Source: Gammaproteobacteria bacterium
GTDB lineage: Bacteria; Pseudomonadota; Gammaproteobacteria; Nevskiales; Nevskiaceae
DNA: 64,000 nt
Assembly: GCA_026398875.1 (NCBI GenBank)
Contig: JAPLSB010000024.1
Coordinates: 287,946-351,945, forward strand
Direction of reading: 5' to 3'
In this document: piece by piece, positions 27,495-37,587 of the stretch
Layout: each line of letters starts with the position of its first letter
How positions within the stretch are numbered: position 1 is the stretch's first letter
The notes under the pieces: generated by a model
The model's input: only the letters and a program-made list of their open reading frames with translations
The model's database searches: none
Told to the model about the DNA's origin: nothing
Position numbers and translations under genes: made by a program

Positions 27495-27643
27495 GCCGGC
27501 ACCTCTTCAAGCGGGCCGGCACGGACGATCGAATGGCTCTGCATGCGCGTGTTCTCCACGGCGACAGGCGCCGCCGGATCAAGGGGAATGGGGCGCGCAG
27601 TGTGGCGCAGTCCATCGCGGCGAAGCACGCCTCGCATTCCGAA

Positions 27644-28510
27644 TCAGGCGTTGCTCGGCGCCGCTACGCGCCCGGCGCGGTACAGCGTCGCCAGCGCCAG
27701 CCCGCCAAGGATCAGCGCACTGCCGGCGACCAGCCGCAGGCTCAGTGGCTCGCCGAGGAACAGCACACCAAATACCGTCACCAGCATCGGCGCTGCCAGC
27801 TGCACGACGCTGGCACGCAGCGCCGACAGCGCCGGCAGCACCGTGTACCAAAGCGCATAGCCCAGCCCCGACGCCAGCGCGCCGGAGGCCAACGCACAGA
27901 GCAGGCCGCGGGTGTTGATCTCGAAGTCGCCGAACACCAGCCATGGCAGCACGGTCAGCGGCAGCGCCCGCACGAAGTTGCCGGCCGTCGCGGCCAGCGG
28001 ATCGCCGTTGCCTCTGCCGCGCAGGCTGTACGCCGCCCAGCCGATGCCGGCTGCCAGCATCAGCAGGCTGCCGGCCAGCGGCGGCCGCTGCAGCCCCGGC
28101 AGCAGGAACACCAGCAGGCCACTGATCGACACCAGCACCCCACACCATTCCGGCCACGGTGGCCGCTCGCCATTCGCGACACCGCTGCCGATCATCGTCA
28201 CCTGCACGGCGCCGAACAGGATCAGCGCGCCGGTGCCGGACGGGATCGACCGATAGGCAACCGAGAACGCCGTTGCGTAGATCAGCAGCGCCAGCGCCGA
28301 CGGCCAGTCACCGGCCAGCCTGCGCAGCCCGCTTGCGCGCCGTGACAGCAGCAGTACCAGCATCGCGGAACCGGCGGCGATGCGGATCAGCGCGAACGCC
28401 AGGCCATCCATGCCGCCATCACGCAGGCCAATGCGGGTCAGGATCGAATTGGCCGCGAAACAGCACAGCGTCAGCACGGTCAGCAGCACCGTGCGCAGGG
28501 CCGCGCTCAT
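27644..28510 (-). CDS. EamA/DMT-family exporter
   Basis: 288 residues with ten predicted membrane helices in two EamA repeats (LRDGGMDGLAFALIRIAAGSAMLVL; LGYALWYTVLPALSALRASVVQLAAPMLVTVFGVLFLGE). Inner-membrane drug/metabolite exporter of unknown substrate. It overlaps the M48 protease stop by four bases and is translationally coupled to it. Confidence 0.88.
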   Translation of the reverse strand: MSAALRTVLLTVLTLCCFAANSILTRIGLRDGGMDGLAFALIRIAAGSAMLVLLLSRRASGLRRLAGDWPSALALLIYATAFSVAYRSIPSGTGALILFGAVQVTMIGSGVANGERPPWPEWCGVLVSISGLLVFLLPGLQRPPLAGSLLMLAAGIGWAAYSLRGRGNGDPLAATAGNFVRALPLTVLPWLVFGDFEINTRGLLCALASGALASGLGYALWYTVLPALSALRASVVQLAAPMLVTVFGVLFLGEPLSLRLVAGSALILGGLALATLYRAGRVAAPSNA

Positions 28511-29631
28511 GTCCCCGCTGCATCCAGCCGGTCGAGTCGTGCCGACGTTGCAGGATGGGTGTGATAGACGCGCTCGTACCAGCGATCCGCCACCGGCGCG
28601 TTGCGATTGTTCGCCGTCAGCCGGCGCAGTGCGCGCGCCAGCGCGGCAGCACTGGCATTGCCTGCGGCGCTGTCATCGGCCTCGAACTCGAAGCGTCGAT
28701 ACCAGTAGTTGACCAGCGGCAGCGCGGCGAACCACAGCGACGGCAGAAGTGCCCAGGCCAGCGCCAGCCGTGCCGCCGGCTCGGCAATGCCTGCAGTCAG
28801 CGCCGCTGCGACCATCACCATCAGGAACGAGGCCGCCCCGATCATCAGCAGCTGGAAACGCAGATGGCCGCGCTGGATATGGCCGAGTTCGTGCGCCACC
28901 ACGGCTTCGATCTCGTCGGCCTTGAGCATGGCGATCAGCGTGTCGCTCAGCACGATCCGCGGCGCCCGCGCGCTGCCCGACACCTGGGCGTTGGCCTGCG
29001 CTGAACGCGCCGACGTTTTCTGCAGGAACAGGCGCTGCTCGCGAACCCCGCTGCGGCTCAGCAGCAGTTCGAGCCGGCTGCGCAGTTCACCGGCCGGCAA
29101 GGCTTCAACCTGATCGAACAGCGGCGCGATGTAGCGCGGCTGCAGCCAGCGCAGGGCCGCCCAGCCACCCCAGCCGATCGCCCAGATCGCCAGCCACGCC
29201 TGCTTGTCGGTGCGGCTCAGCAGTTCCAGCGCCAGCCACGCCGCCGGCAAGGCCAGCGCGGCGAACAGCGCCAGCTTGATCGCCTGCTCGCGCAGGAAGG
29301 CGGCGACGGTCATCCGGTTCATGCCGTGCCTCGCATCCAGCACGAACGGCTTGGCGGCCTTGGGCGGCAGCTCCCATAGCCAGCCGACCACCACCAGCGC
29401 GAACAGCAGCAGCGGCCCGGCGTTGCTCGGCAGCGGCAGCAGCGCGATCAGCAGCAGCGGCCAGCCCTGCTGCCAGAGCTGCTGGCCGACCCGCTGGGTG
29501 ACGACACCCATCGCATAGGCTTGGTCCTGCGGCCGCAGCACTGCGCGCTGGCGCAGCAGCAGCACGCAGCGCGAGACCGCGATCAGGACCAGCGTGACAA
29601 GGACAGGCAGCACAGATGGGCGGCTCGGCAT
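28507..29631 (-). CDS. M48-family membrane zinc protease (Ste24-like)
   Basis: About 374 residues. Four or more membrane helices surround the zinc site HELGH (VVAHELGHIQRGH), with the third ligand in FEFEADDSA. The N-terminal region of the CAAX-protease type (WELPPKAAKPFVLDARHGMNRMT) indicates the Ste24/HtpX group. Proposed role: quality control of membrane or envelope proteins. I chose ATG 29631; the longer frame from 29739 runs into the receptor gene. Confidence 0.88.
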   Translation of the reverse strand: MPSRPSVLPVLVTLVLIAVSRCVLLLRQRAVLRPQDQAYAMGVVTQRVGQQLWQQGWPLLLIALLPLPSNAGPLLLFALVVVGWLWELPPKAAKPFVLDARHGMNRMTVAAFLREQAIKLALFAALALPAAWLALELLSRTDKQAWLAIWAIGWGGWAALRWLQPRYIAPLFDQVEALPAGELRSRLELLLSRSGVREQRLFLQKTSARSAQANAQVSGSARAPRIVLSDTLIAMLKADEIEAVVAHELGHIQRGHLRFQLLMIGAASFLMVMVAAALTAGIAEPAARLALAWALLPSLWFAALPLVNYWYRRFEFEADDSAAGNASAAALARALRRLTANNRNAPVADRWYERVYHTHPATSARLDRLDAAGT

Positions 29632-29719
29632 GGCGGCTGGGATCGCCGGCGGCCGCCACTGTTCCAGACCGCTGCCGCCGCGGCAATCACCGCCCGCGAT
29701 ACCCCATGCCGCGCGTCGC

Positions 29720-32095
29720 TCAGAACTGCACGCGCACACCGCCGAAGAACGCTCGCGGCGCGCCGGGCCCGATGAAGCGGTATTCGCCTTCGTAGTCCTC
29801 GCCCAGCGTTTCCTCGGCTTCGCCGTAGACGCCGAAGGTCGCGAAGTCGCGGTCGAACAGGTTCGACACCCGGCCGAACACGGTCAGCCACGGCAGCGGC
29901 TTGTAGTCGCCGTACAGGCCGAAGATCACGAAGCCCGGAATCAGCTCGGGGTCGGTGTTCGACTCGTCACCGCGATACGGCGAGTTGCTGCGGCCGGTCG
30001 CTTCGAAGCCGACACCGAAGGTCGGCACCCGGTATTCGATCGTCGCCTTGCCGAGATGGCGGGGCACCAGCGGAATGCGATTGCCGGAATTGACCTGACG
30101 CGCGCCCTCGGCCGCCTCTTCCTCGTCATCCGGATTGCGCACCGGATGATTCGGCGAATTGACCAGGAAGCCTTCAAGGAACTGCGCATCGAGGTAGGTG
30201 TACTGCAGGCCGACACTCAGCGCCGGTGTGATCCGGTAATTGCCGCCCAGCTCGATGCCGCGGCGACGGGTCTTGCCGACGTTGTCGAAGTAGCCGGTCG
30301 AGGTCAGCTCGCCGTCGGTGATGAACAGGATGTCGTTCTTGTTCTCGCTGTTGAACAGGGCCAGCGCACCGCTGAAGCGCGTGCTTTCCCAGCGCACGCC
30401 GGCTTCGATCGTGCGAGTCACCACCTGATCGAGCGGCGGATCGCTGACAAAGCCATTGGGCAGCCGGCATGGATCAAGCGGGTCAGCACAGGTCAGTTCG
30501 ACCGGCGTCGGCGCACGGGCCGATTCGGCGTAGTTGGCGAAGCCGGTCAGCGCCGGCGTGCCAGAAATGAATTGCCAGGTCGCGCCGATCGATGGATTGA
30601 CGCGCGTGAACCGGTGATTGCCGTCGAGATCGTCATCCGGCCCGCGATCGCGCAGTACCACCTGCGTGTGGTTCAGGCTGGCGGCGGCAGTGATGTCCAG
30701 CGGCTCCAGCGGGCTCCAGTTGCCGACGATGAAACCGCTGTAGACGTACTTGCGCGTGCGCAGCCGCACGAACGAATCAAGCACCTCCTCGCCGCTGCCT
30801 TCGGCGCCGCGGTCATCACGCAGCGCGCCGACTTCGGTCTGCGAGGCGAAGCTGACGCGGCCGAATTCGGCGGTACCGCCGACGATGATCCGGTCGCGCG
30901 GCTTGGCCCCGGTGAACACCAGCTGCGTGCGCAGGCTGTACGCGTACTGATCGGTCGACGATGTGTTGACCGTCGCCGAATCGTTGGCTTCGCTGGCGAC
31001 GATCGGCATGCCATCCGGCGTGGTCAGCACTTCCTCGCCGTCATCGTTTTCCTCGCACAGGAACGGATTGCCGTCGCCGTCGACGTTGGCCGGGTCGGCG
31101 CAGGCTTCGAACTCGGTGCCGTCGCCGTTCAGCGACTTCGAATAGTTGCGCCGGAACGCTGCACCGCCGGACCACGTCACATGCTCGGAGAATGCGTGGC
31201 TGGCCTGCAGGTTGATCGCACCCAGACGCGGCTCGGTGAGATCGGGATACGTGAAGATCCGGCCGCGCCCTTCGCGTTCCAGCAGCGCGACAGGTGCGGC
31301 GCCATTACCGGTCAGGCGATTGTCGGCAAGGCTCACCGACAAGTCGACGGAGGTCTGCTGGTCCAGATAGCTGCCCTTGGTGAACAGGCGGCCGATGCGG
31401 CTCGGCGAGAAGTCACGCCAGCCATCTTCGCGGTCGTACTCGCCGGCCACGTAGACGGCGTACTTGCCTTGCGACCAGCCGTGCTCGACCGATGTGCCAA
31501 AGCGGCCGAACGAACCGCCGCCGAGTTCGATACGGCTGCCGTCCAGATCGAAGCCGCTCTTGGTCCGCAGGGTCAGCGCGCCGGCCAGCGTGTTCTGACC
31601 GAACACCGGGTTCGAGCCGGGCACCAGCTGCAGCGAGCCGATCGCGGCGTCCGGAATCAGATCCCAGTTGACGACGTCACCGAAGGTTTCATTGACGCGC
31701 ACGCCGTCGACATACAGCGCCAGTCCCTGCGGCAGGCCAAGCAGCGGGCTGATCGAATAGCCGCGATAGAACAGGTCCGGCTGGTAGGGATTGTTCTGGG
31801 CATCGCTGACAAAGACGCTGCCGATCCTGCGGCTCAGGAAATCGCTGACCGACTGCGCCTGCGCGTTCTGGATGTCGAGCGCCGTCGCTGCCTGGGCATT
31901 GCCGGGATAGCGGTCGAGCGGTACGCCACCGGTATCGACCGGGGTGACGCCGATCACCTTGACCGGTGCCAGCTGCACCGGCGCGGTCGTGGTCGCGGTC
32001 GCGGCGGCAGCGTCGGGCTTGCCGGCGCTGTCCTGCGCCCACAGTGGTGCGGTCGCCAGCCACAACGGCGACAGGAAGAGGCTCTTGCGGATCAC
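29720..32095 (-). CDS. TonB-dependent outer-membrane receptor
   Basis: 791 residues. Signal peptide (MIRKSLFLSPLWLATAPLWA), then a plug domain (DFLSRRIGSVFVSDAQNNP; YVDGVRVNETFGDVVNWDLIP; VPGSNPVFGQNTLAGAL) and a long 22-strand barrel ending in VRVQF with C-terminal Phe. Asp/Glu-rich loops with cysteines occur near residues 330-360. It imports a scarce ligand by TonB. No heme or siderophore gene is nearby, so the ligand is open; a lanthanide chelate is an attractive idea given the lanthanide-type dehydrogenase but is speculative. Confidence 0.93.
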   Translation of the reverse strand: MIRKSLFLSPLWLATAPLWAQDSAGKPDAAAATATTTAPVQLAPVKVIGVTPVDTGGVPLDRYPGNAQAATALDIQNAQAQSVSDFLSRRIGSVFVSDAQNNPYQPDLFYRGYSISPLLGLPQGLALYVDGVRVNETFGDVVNWDLIPDAAIGSLQLVPGSNPVFGQNTLAGALTLRTKSGFDLDGSRIELGGGSFGRFGTSVEHGWSQGKYAVYVAGEYDREDGWRDFSPSRIGRLFTKGSYLDQQTSVDLSVSLADNRLTGNGAAPVALLEREGRGRIFTYPDLTEPRLGAINLQASHAFSEHVTWSGGAAFRRNYSKSLNGDGTEFEACADPANVDGDGNPFLCEENDDGEEVLTTPDGMPIVASEANDSATVNTSSTDQYAYSLRTQLVFTGAKPRDRIIVGGTAEFGRVSFASQTEVGALRDDRGAEGSGEEVLDSFVRLRTRKYVYSGFIVGNWSPLEPLDITAAASLNHTQVVLRDRGPDDDLDGNHRFTRVNPSIGATWQFISGTPALTGFANYAESARAPTPVELTCADPLDPCRLPNGFVSDPPLDQVVTRTIEAGVRWESTRFSGALALFNSENKNDILFITDGELTSTGYFDNVGKTRRRGIELGGNYRITPALSVGLQYTYLDAQFLEGFLVNSPNHPVRNPDDEEEAAEGARQVNSGNRIPLVPRHLGKATIEYRVPTFGVGFEATGRSNSPYRGDESNTDPELIPGFVIFGLYGDYKPLPWLTVFGRVSNLFDRDFATFGVYGEAEETLGEDYEGEYRFIGPGAPRAFFGGVRVQF

Positions 32096-32225
32096 GTCGA
32101 TCTCCCGTTCTGCGTTAATGCCACGCTCGATCGGCGCGGTCGTTTTCCGGAGCGAAAATGCAGGGCGCCCGCCAACCGGTAAATGGGAAAACTTCCCGGC
32201 TCCGCCCGATGCCCTCGGCGTTGCT

Positions 32226-32789
32226 TCAGCTGCTCATCAGGCGGTCGAGCAGTGCCGCGACATCGGTCTCGACAAGGACGCGCTCGCGGTTCTGATCGGA
32301 CAGGAAGTCCTCGTCGCGAGCATGGTCGAGGAAGGCCAGCAGCCGGTCGTAGTAGCCGGCCGAGTTGAGCAGCCCGAGCGGCTTGCGGTGCAGGCCTAGC
32401 TGCCCCCAGGTCAGGATCTCGCAGGCCTCGTCGAGCGTGCCGAAGCCACCGGGCAGCACGACGAAGGCATCGGACAACTGCTCCATCAGCGCCTTGCGCT
32501 CGTGCATCGAGCCGACTTCATGCAGCTGGGTCAGGCCGCGATGCTCCACTTCCTTCTCGACCAGCAAAGTTGGAATGACCCCGATGACCTGACCGCCATC
32601 GGCCAGCACTGCATCGGCGACCTCGCCCATCAGCCCGACTCTGCCGCCACCGTAGACCAGACGGATGCCGCGTTCGGCCATCAGGCGCCCCAGCTCCCGC
32701 GCCGCCGCCGTGTAGACCGGATCGCGGCCATGGCGCGATCCGCAGAACACACAGATCGATCGGATGAGGCGCGTCGGGCTTGCGGACAT
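32226..32789 (-). CDS. LOG-family nucleoside 5'-monophosphate phosphoribohydrolase
   Basis: 187 residues. The PGGFGTLDEACEILTWGQ motif (PGGxGTxxE) and SRHGRDPVYTAAARELG are family signatures. It removes the base from cytokinin or AMP-like nucleotides; a housekeeping role is common in bacteria. Single gene. Confidence 0.92.
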   Translation of the reverse strand: MSASPTRLIRSICVFCGSRHGRDPVYTAAARELGRLMAERGIRLVYGGGRVGLMGEVADAVLADGGQVIGVIPTLLVEKEVEHRGLTQLHEVGSMHERKALMEQLSDAFVVLPGGFGTLDEACEILTWGQLGLHRKPLGLLNSAGYYDRLLAFLDHARDEDFLSDQNRERVLVETDVAALLDRLMSS

Positions 32790-32835
32790 GGGCAGAACAG
32801 GAGCGAGAAGGTGCCCGCATTATCGCCTTGACGCG

Positions 32836-33252
32836 TTACAGCCGGCGATCTCGCCAGCCCGGATCGCACCACAGCGCCGACACCATCGACAGCCCGCCGG
32901 CCACCGCAGCCGCATCGCGGCGCAGCGTGTACTGCACCTCCAGCGTTTCCATCAGCGGACCGTCGCGGTGGAAACGGCGGATATCGTCGACTTCAGCCAG
33001 ATAAAGGCCATCCGACAGCAGGCGGCTGATGATCGCGCCAATCACCGTATGGCCGAAGCCGCGTGCCTCCAGCGGCACGAACACCGCGCGCAGGAAATCG
33101 GCCAGTTCTGCGCGGGTCGGCAGCACGTGCGTGCCGGAAGCAAGCACGAACACCGCAGGCTCGGTGAAATGCGCCGCCATGCCCTCGAAGTCACGGGCAT
33201 TCCAGGCGGCGATGTAGCTGTCGATGGTGGTCTTGATCGATGCGGCGTTCAT
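32836..33252 (-). CDS. SnoaL/NTF2-like protein
   Basis: 138 residues with the cone-shaped NTF2 fold pattern (IDSYIAAWNARDFEGMAAHFTEPAVFVLASG). It may act on or bind small hydrophobic or polyketide/steroid-like compounds. It lies just downstream of the broken monooxygenase on the same strand, separated by 57 bases, so it was probably co-transcribed with it. Confidence 0.75.
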   Translation of the reverse strand: MNAASIKTTIDSYIAAWNARDFEGMAAHFTEPAVFVLASGTHVLPTRAELADFLRAVFVPLEARGFGHTVIGAIISRLLSDGLYLAEVDDIRRFHRDGPLMETLEVQYTLRRDAAAVAGGLSMVSALWCDPGWRDRRL

Positions 33253-33309
33253 GGGGCGTTCCGATGACGAACTGGCGGCCCGCCAAAGCGGATCCGCCCG
33301 GTGCGAGGC

Positions 33310-34951
33310 TCAGGCTGCTGCAGTTTCGCGCCCGCTCGGCACCAGGACGAAGCCCTGGTAGCCGTTCTCGACGACATCCCGGCACTTGGCGACATAGGTG
33401 TTGAAGCCAACGTACGGCATGAACACGCGAGTCTTGCCGGGCACGTTGGAGCCGAGATACCAGCTGTTGCAGGTCGGGTAAACCGTCAGGTCGGCGACGT
33501 CGTTGACGTGGCCCACCCAGTCGTCTTCTGCCGCCTGCTGCGGTTCGATCTCGACGATGCCGGCCGATTCCAGATAGCGGATCGTGTCGCTGATCAGGTT
33601 CACGTGCTGGTCGATCGACACCATCATGTTGGAGAGCACCGATGGCGAACCCGGCCCGGTGATCATGAACAGATTCGGGAAGCCGACCGTCTGCAGGCCC
33701 AGATAGGTGCGCGGACCGGCCGCCCACTTGTCGCGCAGCGACTGGCCATTGCGGCCCCGGATGTCGACACCGAGCAGCGCACCGGTCATCGCGTCGAAGC
33801 CGGTGGCGAAGACGATGTCGTCGACGGGGTAGTCAGTGCCATCGACGCGGATGCCGGTCTCGGTCATTTCCTCGATCGGGCTCTTCGAGACATCGACCAG
33901 ATCGACGTTGTCGCGGTTGAAGGTTTCGAAATAGCCGCTGTCGCTGCACAGCCGCTTGCAGCCGACGACCCCGTTGCGCGGCGCGAGGATCTCGGCCTTC
34001 TTCGGGTCCTTCACGATGCTGTGGATCTTGTCGACGATGAACTCGGCGACCGTCTTGTTGGCTTCGCCGTTGAACATCAGATCGTTGAATGCGGCCATGA
34101 AGTGCAGGCCGCCAAGGCCGTTCCAGCGCTCTTCGTAGATGCGCCGGCGTTCCTCGGCCGACACGCTGAGCGCGGAGGTGTCGTTCATGTGGAAATCGGT
34201 TGCGAACGGCTGCTGGTACGTGAAGTTGCGCAGCTCGCCGTAGCGCGACTTGGTGGCGTTGCGCTCTTCCTCACTGAGCACGCGGTTGTTGGCCGGCACC
34301 GAAAAATTCGGCGTGCTGGAATACCGTCAGTCGCGAGGCCTGCGCGGCGATATGCGGCGTCGACTGGATTCCGCTGGACCCGGTGCCGATCAGCGCCACA
34401 CGGCGACCGGTGAAATCCACGCCTTCATGCGGCCAGTCGCTGGTATAGAAGACGCGTCCCTTGAACGCATCAAGCCCGGCGAACTTCGGCTTGTTGGCGA
34501 CCGACAGCGTGCCGGTGGCCATGATGAAGTAGCGCGCGGTGACCGATTTTCCATCGTCGGTGACGATGGTCCAGCAGTGGCGTGCGTCGTCGAAGCTCGC
34601 GCTCAGCACCTTGGTGTTGAACTGCAGCGCATCGCGCAGCTGGTAGCGATCGGCAACGTGGTTGGCGTACTTCAGGATCTCCGGCTGCGCGCTGTAGCGC
34701 TCCGGCCAGTTCCATTCCTGCTGCAACGCGTCATCGAACTGGTAGCTGTACTCCATCGACTCGGTATCGCAGCGGGCACCGGGATAGCGATTCCAGAACC
34801 AGGTGCCGCCGACACCGCTGCCGCGCTCGAACACCCGCGCTTTCAGGCCCTGCTGGCGCAGGCGGTGCAGCATGAACATGCCGGCAAAGCCGGCGCCGAC
34901 AACGATGGCGTCGAAGTCGGTGCTTGTCGCGATCGGGCTGCGGTCATCCAT
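33310..34951 (-). pseudogene. Flavin monooxygenase, Baeyer-Villiger type, broken by a 2-base deletion
   Basis: The start ATG 34951 has GAGGAG upstream. The first frame runs 212 good residues: FAD motif GAGFAG, GGTWFWNRYPGARCD, fingerprint FKGRVFYTSDWP (163-174, again Tyr for His) and NADPH motif GTGSSG. It then leaves the family at LTVFQ and stops soon after. The remaining 320 residues, from PANNRVLSEEER to GRETAAA, are in another frame and keep every late motif (FATGFD, WYLGSN). The intact copy reads TTCCAGCGCACGCCGAA where this one has TTCCAGCACGCCGAA, so one GC pair is missing near 34314. It is either a young pseudogene or a sequencing error. It sits downstream of MMPL/DUF1329 genes. Confidence 0.88.
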
Positions 34952-35073
34952 TCGAAAGTCTCCTCGGGTGGCACGGATCGCCGGGCTCTGGCGGCCCGGT
35001 CGCGTCGAAGCGTCGAGACTGACAGCAGCGGCGACCGCGCCCCCCGCCCGTTCGGGTAGTCGAGGAGCGGCCT

Positions 35074-37524
35074 TCAGATCTTGGCGGTGACCTTGCCCTC
35101 GGTGAACAGCGCCAGATCGACGCCTTCGCTGACCAGCGAATTCGGCCGCAGCGCGAACTTCGGCCGCACCCACCAGATGATCAGCGGCAGCACCACCAGC
35201 GCCAGCACCATGTTGATGCCCATGATCGCGATCAGCAGCAGGCCCATGTCGGCCACGAACTTCAGCCCCGACATCAGGTACCAGGGAATGATGCCGATGA
35301 CCATGACGCTGGCAGTGAACAGGATCGCCTTGCCAGTGGTGCGCAGTGCGCTGTCGATCGCTGCGGCCCAGCGCTGGTCATCGCTGCCGGTGGTGGTCTG
35401 GATTTCCTCGCAGATGCGGCTCAACAGGTAAATGCCGTAGTCGATGCCGACGCCAACGCCGATCGCCGCGACGATCATCGAATTGGTGTCCAGGCCGACG
35501 CCGAGCAGATGCATTGCGGCGATCAGTGCTTCGTTGGCGAGGTTCACTGGAATCAGCAGGATGATGCCGGCGACCACCGACTTGTAGGCCGCGATGCACA
35601 TCATCAGGATGAACACGTTCAGCACCACGATCACCACCCACTGGTAGCGCTCGATCACCCGGTTGACCGCTTCCTGCAGCGCGATGGTGCCGGTGGCCAG
35701 CCGCACGCGGAACGCCTTGTGATCATCGCCGACCACCGCCACCGCCGCCGTGGCTGCGGCGATCGCGGCATCGACGGTTTCCTGCTTGTTGTCGGGATAC
35801 CACAGCGAAACGGTGGAGTGCTGCAGCGTGCCGTCGACGACGTGGCTGAAGTTCTTCGAGCTGGACCCCATCATCGAGCCGATGGCCGCAGACGCCACCG
35901 CGCGCTCGCGCGGGTCGATCATCGACCAGCGCGGGTCACCGCCGTTGAACAGCCGGTTCGATTCACGCAAGTAGTCGGCGAACGACAGCGTCGCCCGTGG
36001 CGGATTCGGGCCTTTCTCCATCAGCTCCTGCAGACGCGTCATCGTCTCGTAGCTGTCGACCGTGTGCGACGTCCATTCCGGCGATTCCGGATCCTTCGCT
36101 TCCAGCACGATTTCCAGCGTATTGACGCCGGGAAAGCTGCCGTTGATCGCCCGCACCGACTGGTTGAACGCCGAGTCGTACCACAGCAGGTTGGTACCTT
36201 CGACCGGGTTGCCGATCTTGATCTGCGCCGACGTCCAGATTGCCAGCGTCGACAGGATCACCACCGCGACGGTGGTCAGTCGCGCACGCTTGCCGTGGCT
36301 CAGCGCGGCAATGCCGCCGAGCAGGCGCTGGATGCGCCGATGCACGCCGGATTCCTTGCCGTGGCCGGTCAGCTGCTGGACGTTCTTCGGAGGCGGCAGC
36401 GTTGCCAACAGCAGCGAGATCATCACGCAGCCGGTCGGGATCAGCCAGACTGCCCACATGCCGCAGAAGATCGCGTGGCGGACCATCGCCGGAATCGGCG
36501 CGGCCATCACCACGACGATGCCGAGCACATCAGTCAGGATGCCGAGCACGCTTGGCGCCATCATCACCGTCATGGTGATTTCGGCTGCCTTGACGCGGTC
36601 CTTCACCTGGCCGCCAAGTGCCGCGAACACCTCGTAGAAGCGTTCGGTGAACTGCACCGAATGCGAGAACGAACGCGCCGTCAGCAGCAGCGGCACGATC
36701 ATCAGCAGCGGTTCGATCGAGATGTTCAGCCAGCCGACCAGACCAAACGCCCAGATCGCCGCCGTGGCGCTGGTGATGATCGGCGTCAGCACGCCAACCA
36801 GGTTGCGCATGTACAGCGCCAGCGCGCCGATCAGCAGCGCCAGCGTCACGCAGAAGATGCCGACCATCTGCCATTCATAGCGGTAGACCCAGCCGATCAG
36901 GGTCGGCTGGCCGGCGATGAACACTTCGTGGTTGTCATCGCGCGCGGCAGCGGCCAACGACTCGACGTATTCGAACGCCTCGCCGTACTCGATCTTCGCT
37001 TCGATGAACGTCGCCATCACGATCGTCGAGCGATTGTCCTCGGAGATCAGGAAGGTGCGGACATTCGGCGCCCGGTCGACGCGATGCCGGAACTCGGCGA
37101 TCTCCTCGGCATTGGCGGGTGGGTGATTCGACATCAACGGCCGCATGTCGATGCCTTCCGGCGTGGCTTCGGCGAAGCGGGCCTTTTCGGTGGTGATCGA
37201 CAGGATCTGCTCGTGATCGACGGCCGGCGCCTTGTCGATGTCGCGCGTCATCTGCCAGGTCTTGGCCAGCGTCTTCTCGTTGAAGATGTCGCCATCCTTG
37301 ACCCGGATCATCACCATCACGGTCAGCGGACTGCCGAAATTCGGGTGCGCCTGATAGACCTGCACGAACGGGTCGTCGGTCGGCAGCAGATCGCTGAACA
37401 CCGTTTCCAGCTTCACGCGCGGCAGACCGGCAGCGAAGAACACGGTAATGGCCGCGAAGATGAGGTACGACAGTTGCCGGTGCGCAAGCACCCAGCGAGC
37501 AAGACGAGCGCGCAACGTGTTCAT
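35074..37524 (-). CDS. MMPL/RND-family hydrophobic substrate transporter (copy 1)
   Basis: 816 residues. Two repeats, each a membrane helix followed by a large periplasmic loop and five further helices. RND landmarks: FSDLLPTDDPFVQVYQAHPNFGSP near the N-terminus, MIVPLLLTARSFSHSVQFTERFYE, and GVGVGIDYGIYLLSRICEE. Family members move lipids, hopanoids or other hydrophobic molecules using the proton gradient. It follows DUF1329 copy 1 after 63 bases. Close in layout to copy 2 at 45391-47826. Confidence 0.92.
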   Translation of the reverse strand: MNTLRARLARWVLAHRQLSYLIFAAITVFFAAGLPRVKLETVFSDLLPTDDPFVQVYQAHPNFGSPLTVMVMIRVKDGDIFNEKTLAKTWQMTRDIDKAPAVDHEQILSITTEKARFAEATPEGIDMRPLMSNHPPANAEEIAEFRHRVDRAPNVRTFLISEDNRSTIVMATFIEAKIEYGEAFEYVESLAAAARDDNHEVFIAGQPTLIGWVYRYEWQMVGIFCVTLALLIGALALYMRNLVGVLTPIITSATAAIWAFGLVGWLNISIEPLLMIVPLLLTARSFSHSVQFTERFYEVFAALGGQVKDRVKAAEITMTVMMAPSVLGILTDVLGIVVVMAAPIPAMVRHAIFCGMWAVWLIPTGCVMISLLLATLPPPKNVQQLTGHGKESGVHRRIQRLLGGIAALSHGKRARLTTVAVVILSTLAIWTSAQIKIGNPVEGTNLLWYDSAFNQSVRAINGSFPGVNTLEIVLEAKDPESPEWTSHTVDSYETMTRLQELMEKGPNPPRATLSFADYLRESNRLFNGGDPRWSMIDPRERAVASAAIGSMMGSSSKNFSHVVDGTLQHSTVSLWYPDNKQETVDAAIAAATAAVAVVGDDHKAFRVRLATGTIALQEAVNRVIERYQWVVIVVLNVFILMMCIAAYKSVVAGIILLIPVNLANEALIAAMHLLGVGLDTNSMIVAAIGVGVGIDYGIYLLSRICEEIQTTTGSDDQRWAAAIDSALRTTGKAILFTASVMVIGIIPWYLMSGLKFVADMGLLLIAIMGINMVLALVVLPLIIWWVRPKFALRPNSLVSEGVDLALFTEGKVTAKI

Positions 37525-37587
37525 GGAAGATCAGTCAACAGTTCGGCCCGTTGGACGGGCTCTAATGGGGAAAATCGGCAGCGCGGC

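Noticed and set aside
33310..35173. Two separate monooxygenase genes
   Set aside because: The two frames join into a single full-length protein if two bases are restored near 34314; the second frame alone lacks the FAD motif.
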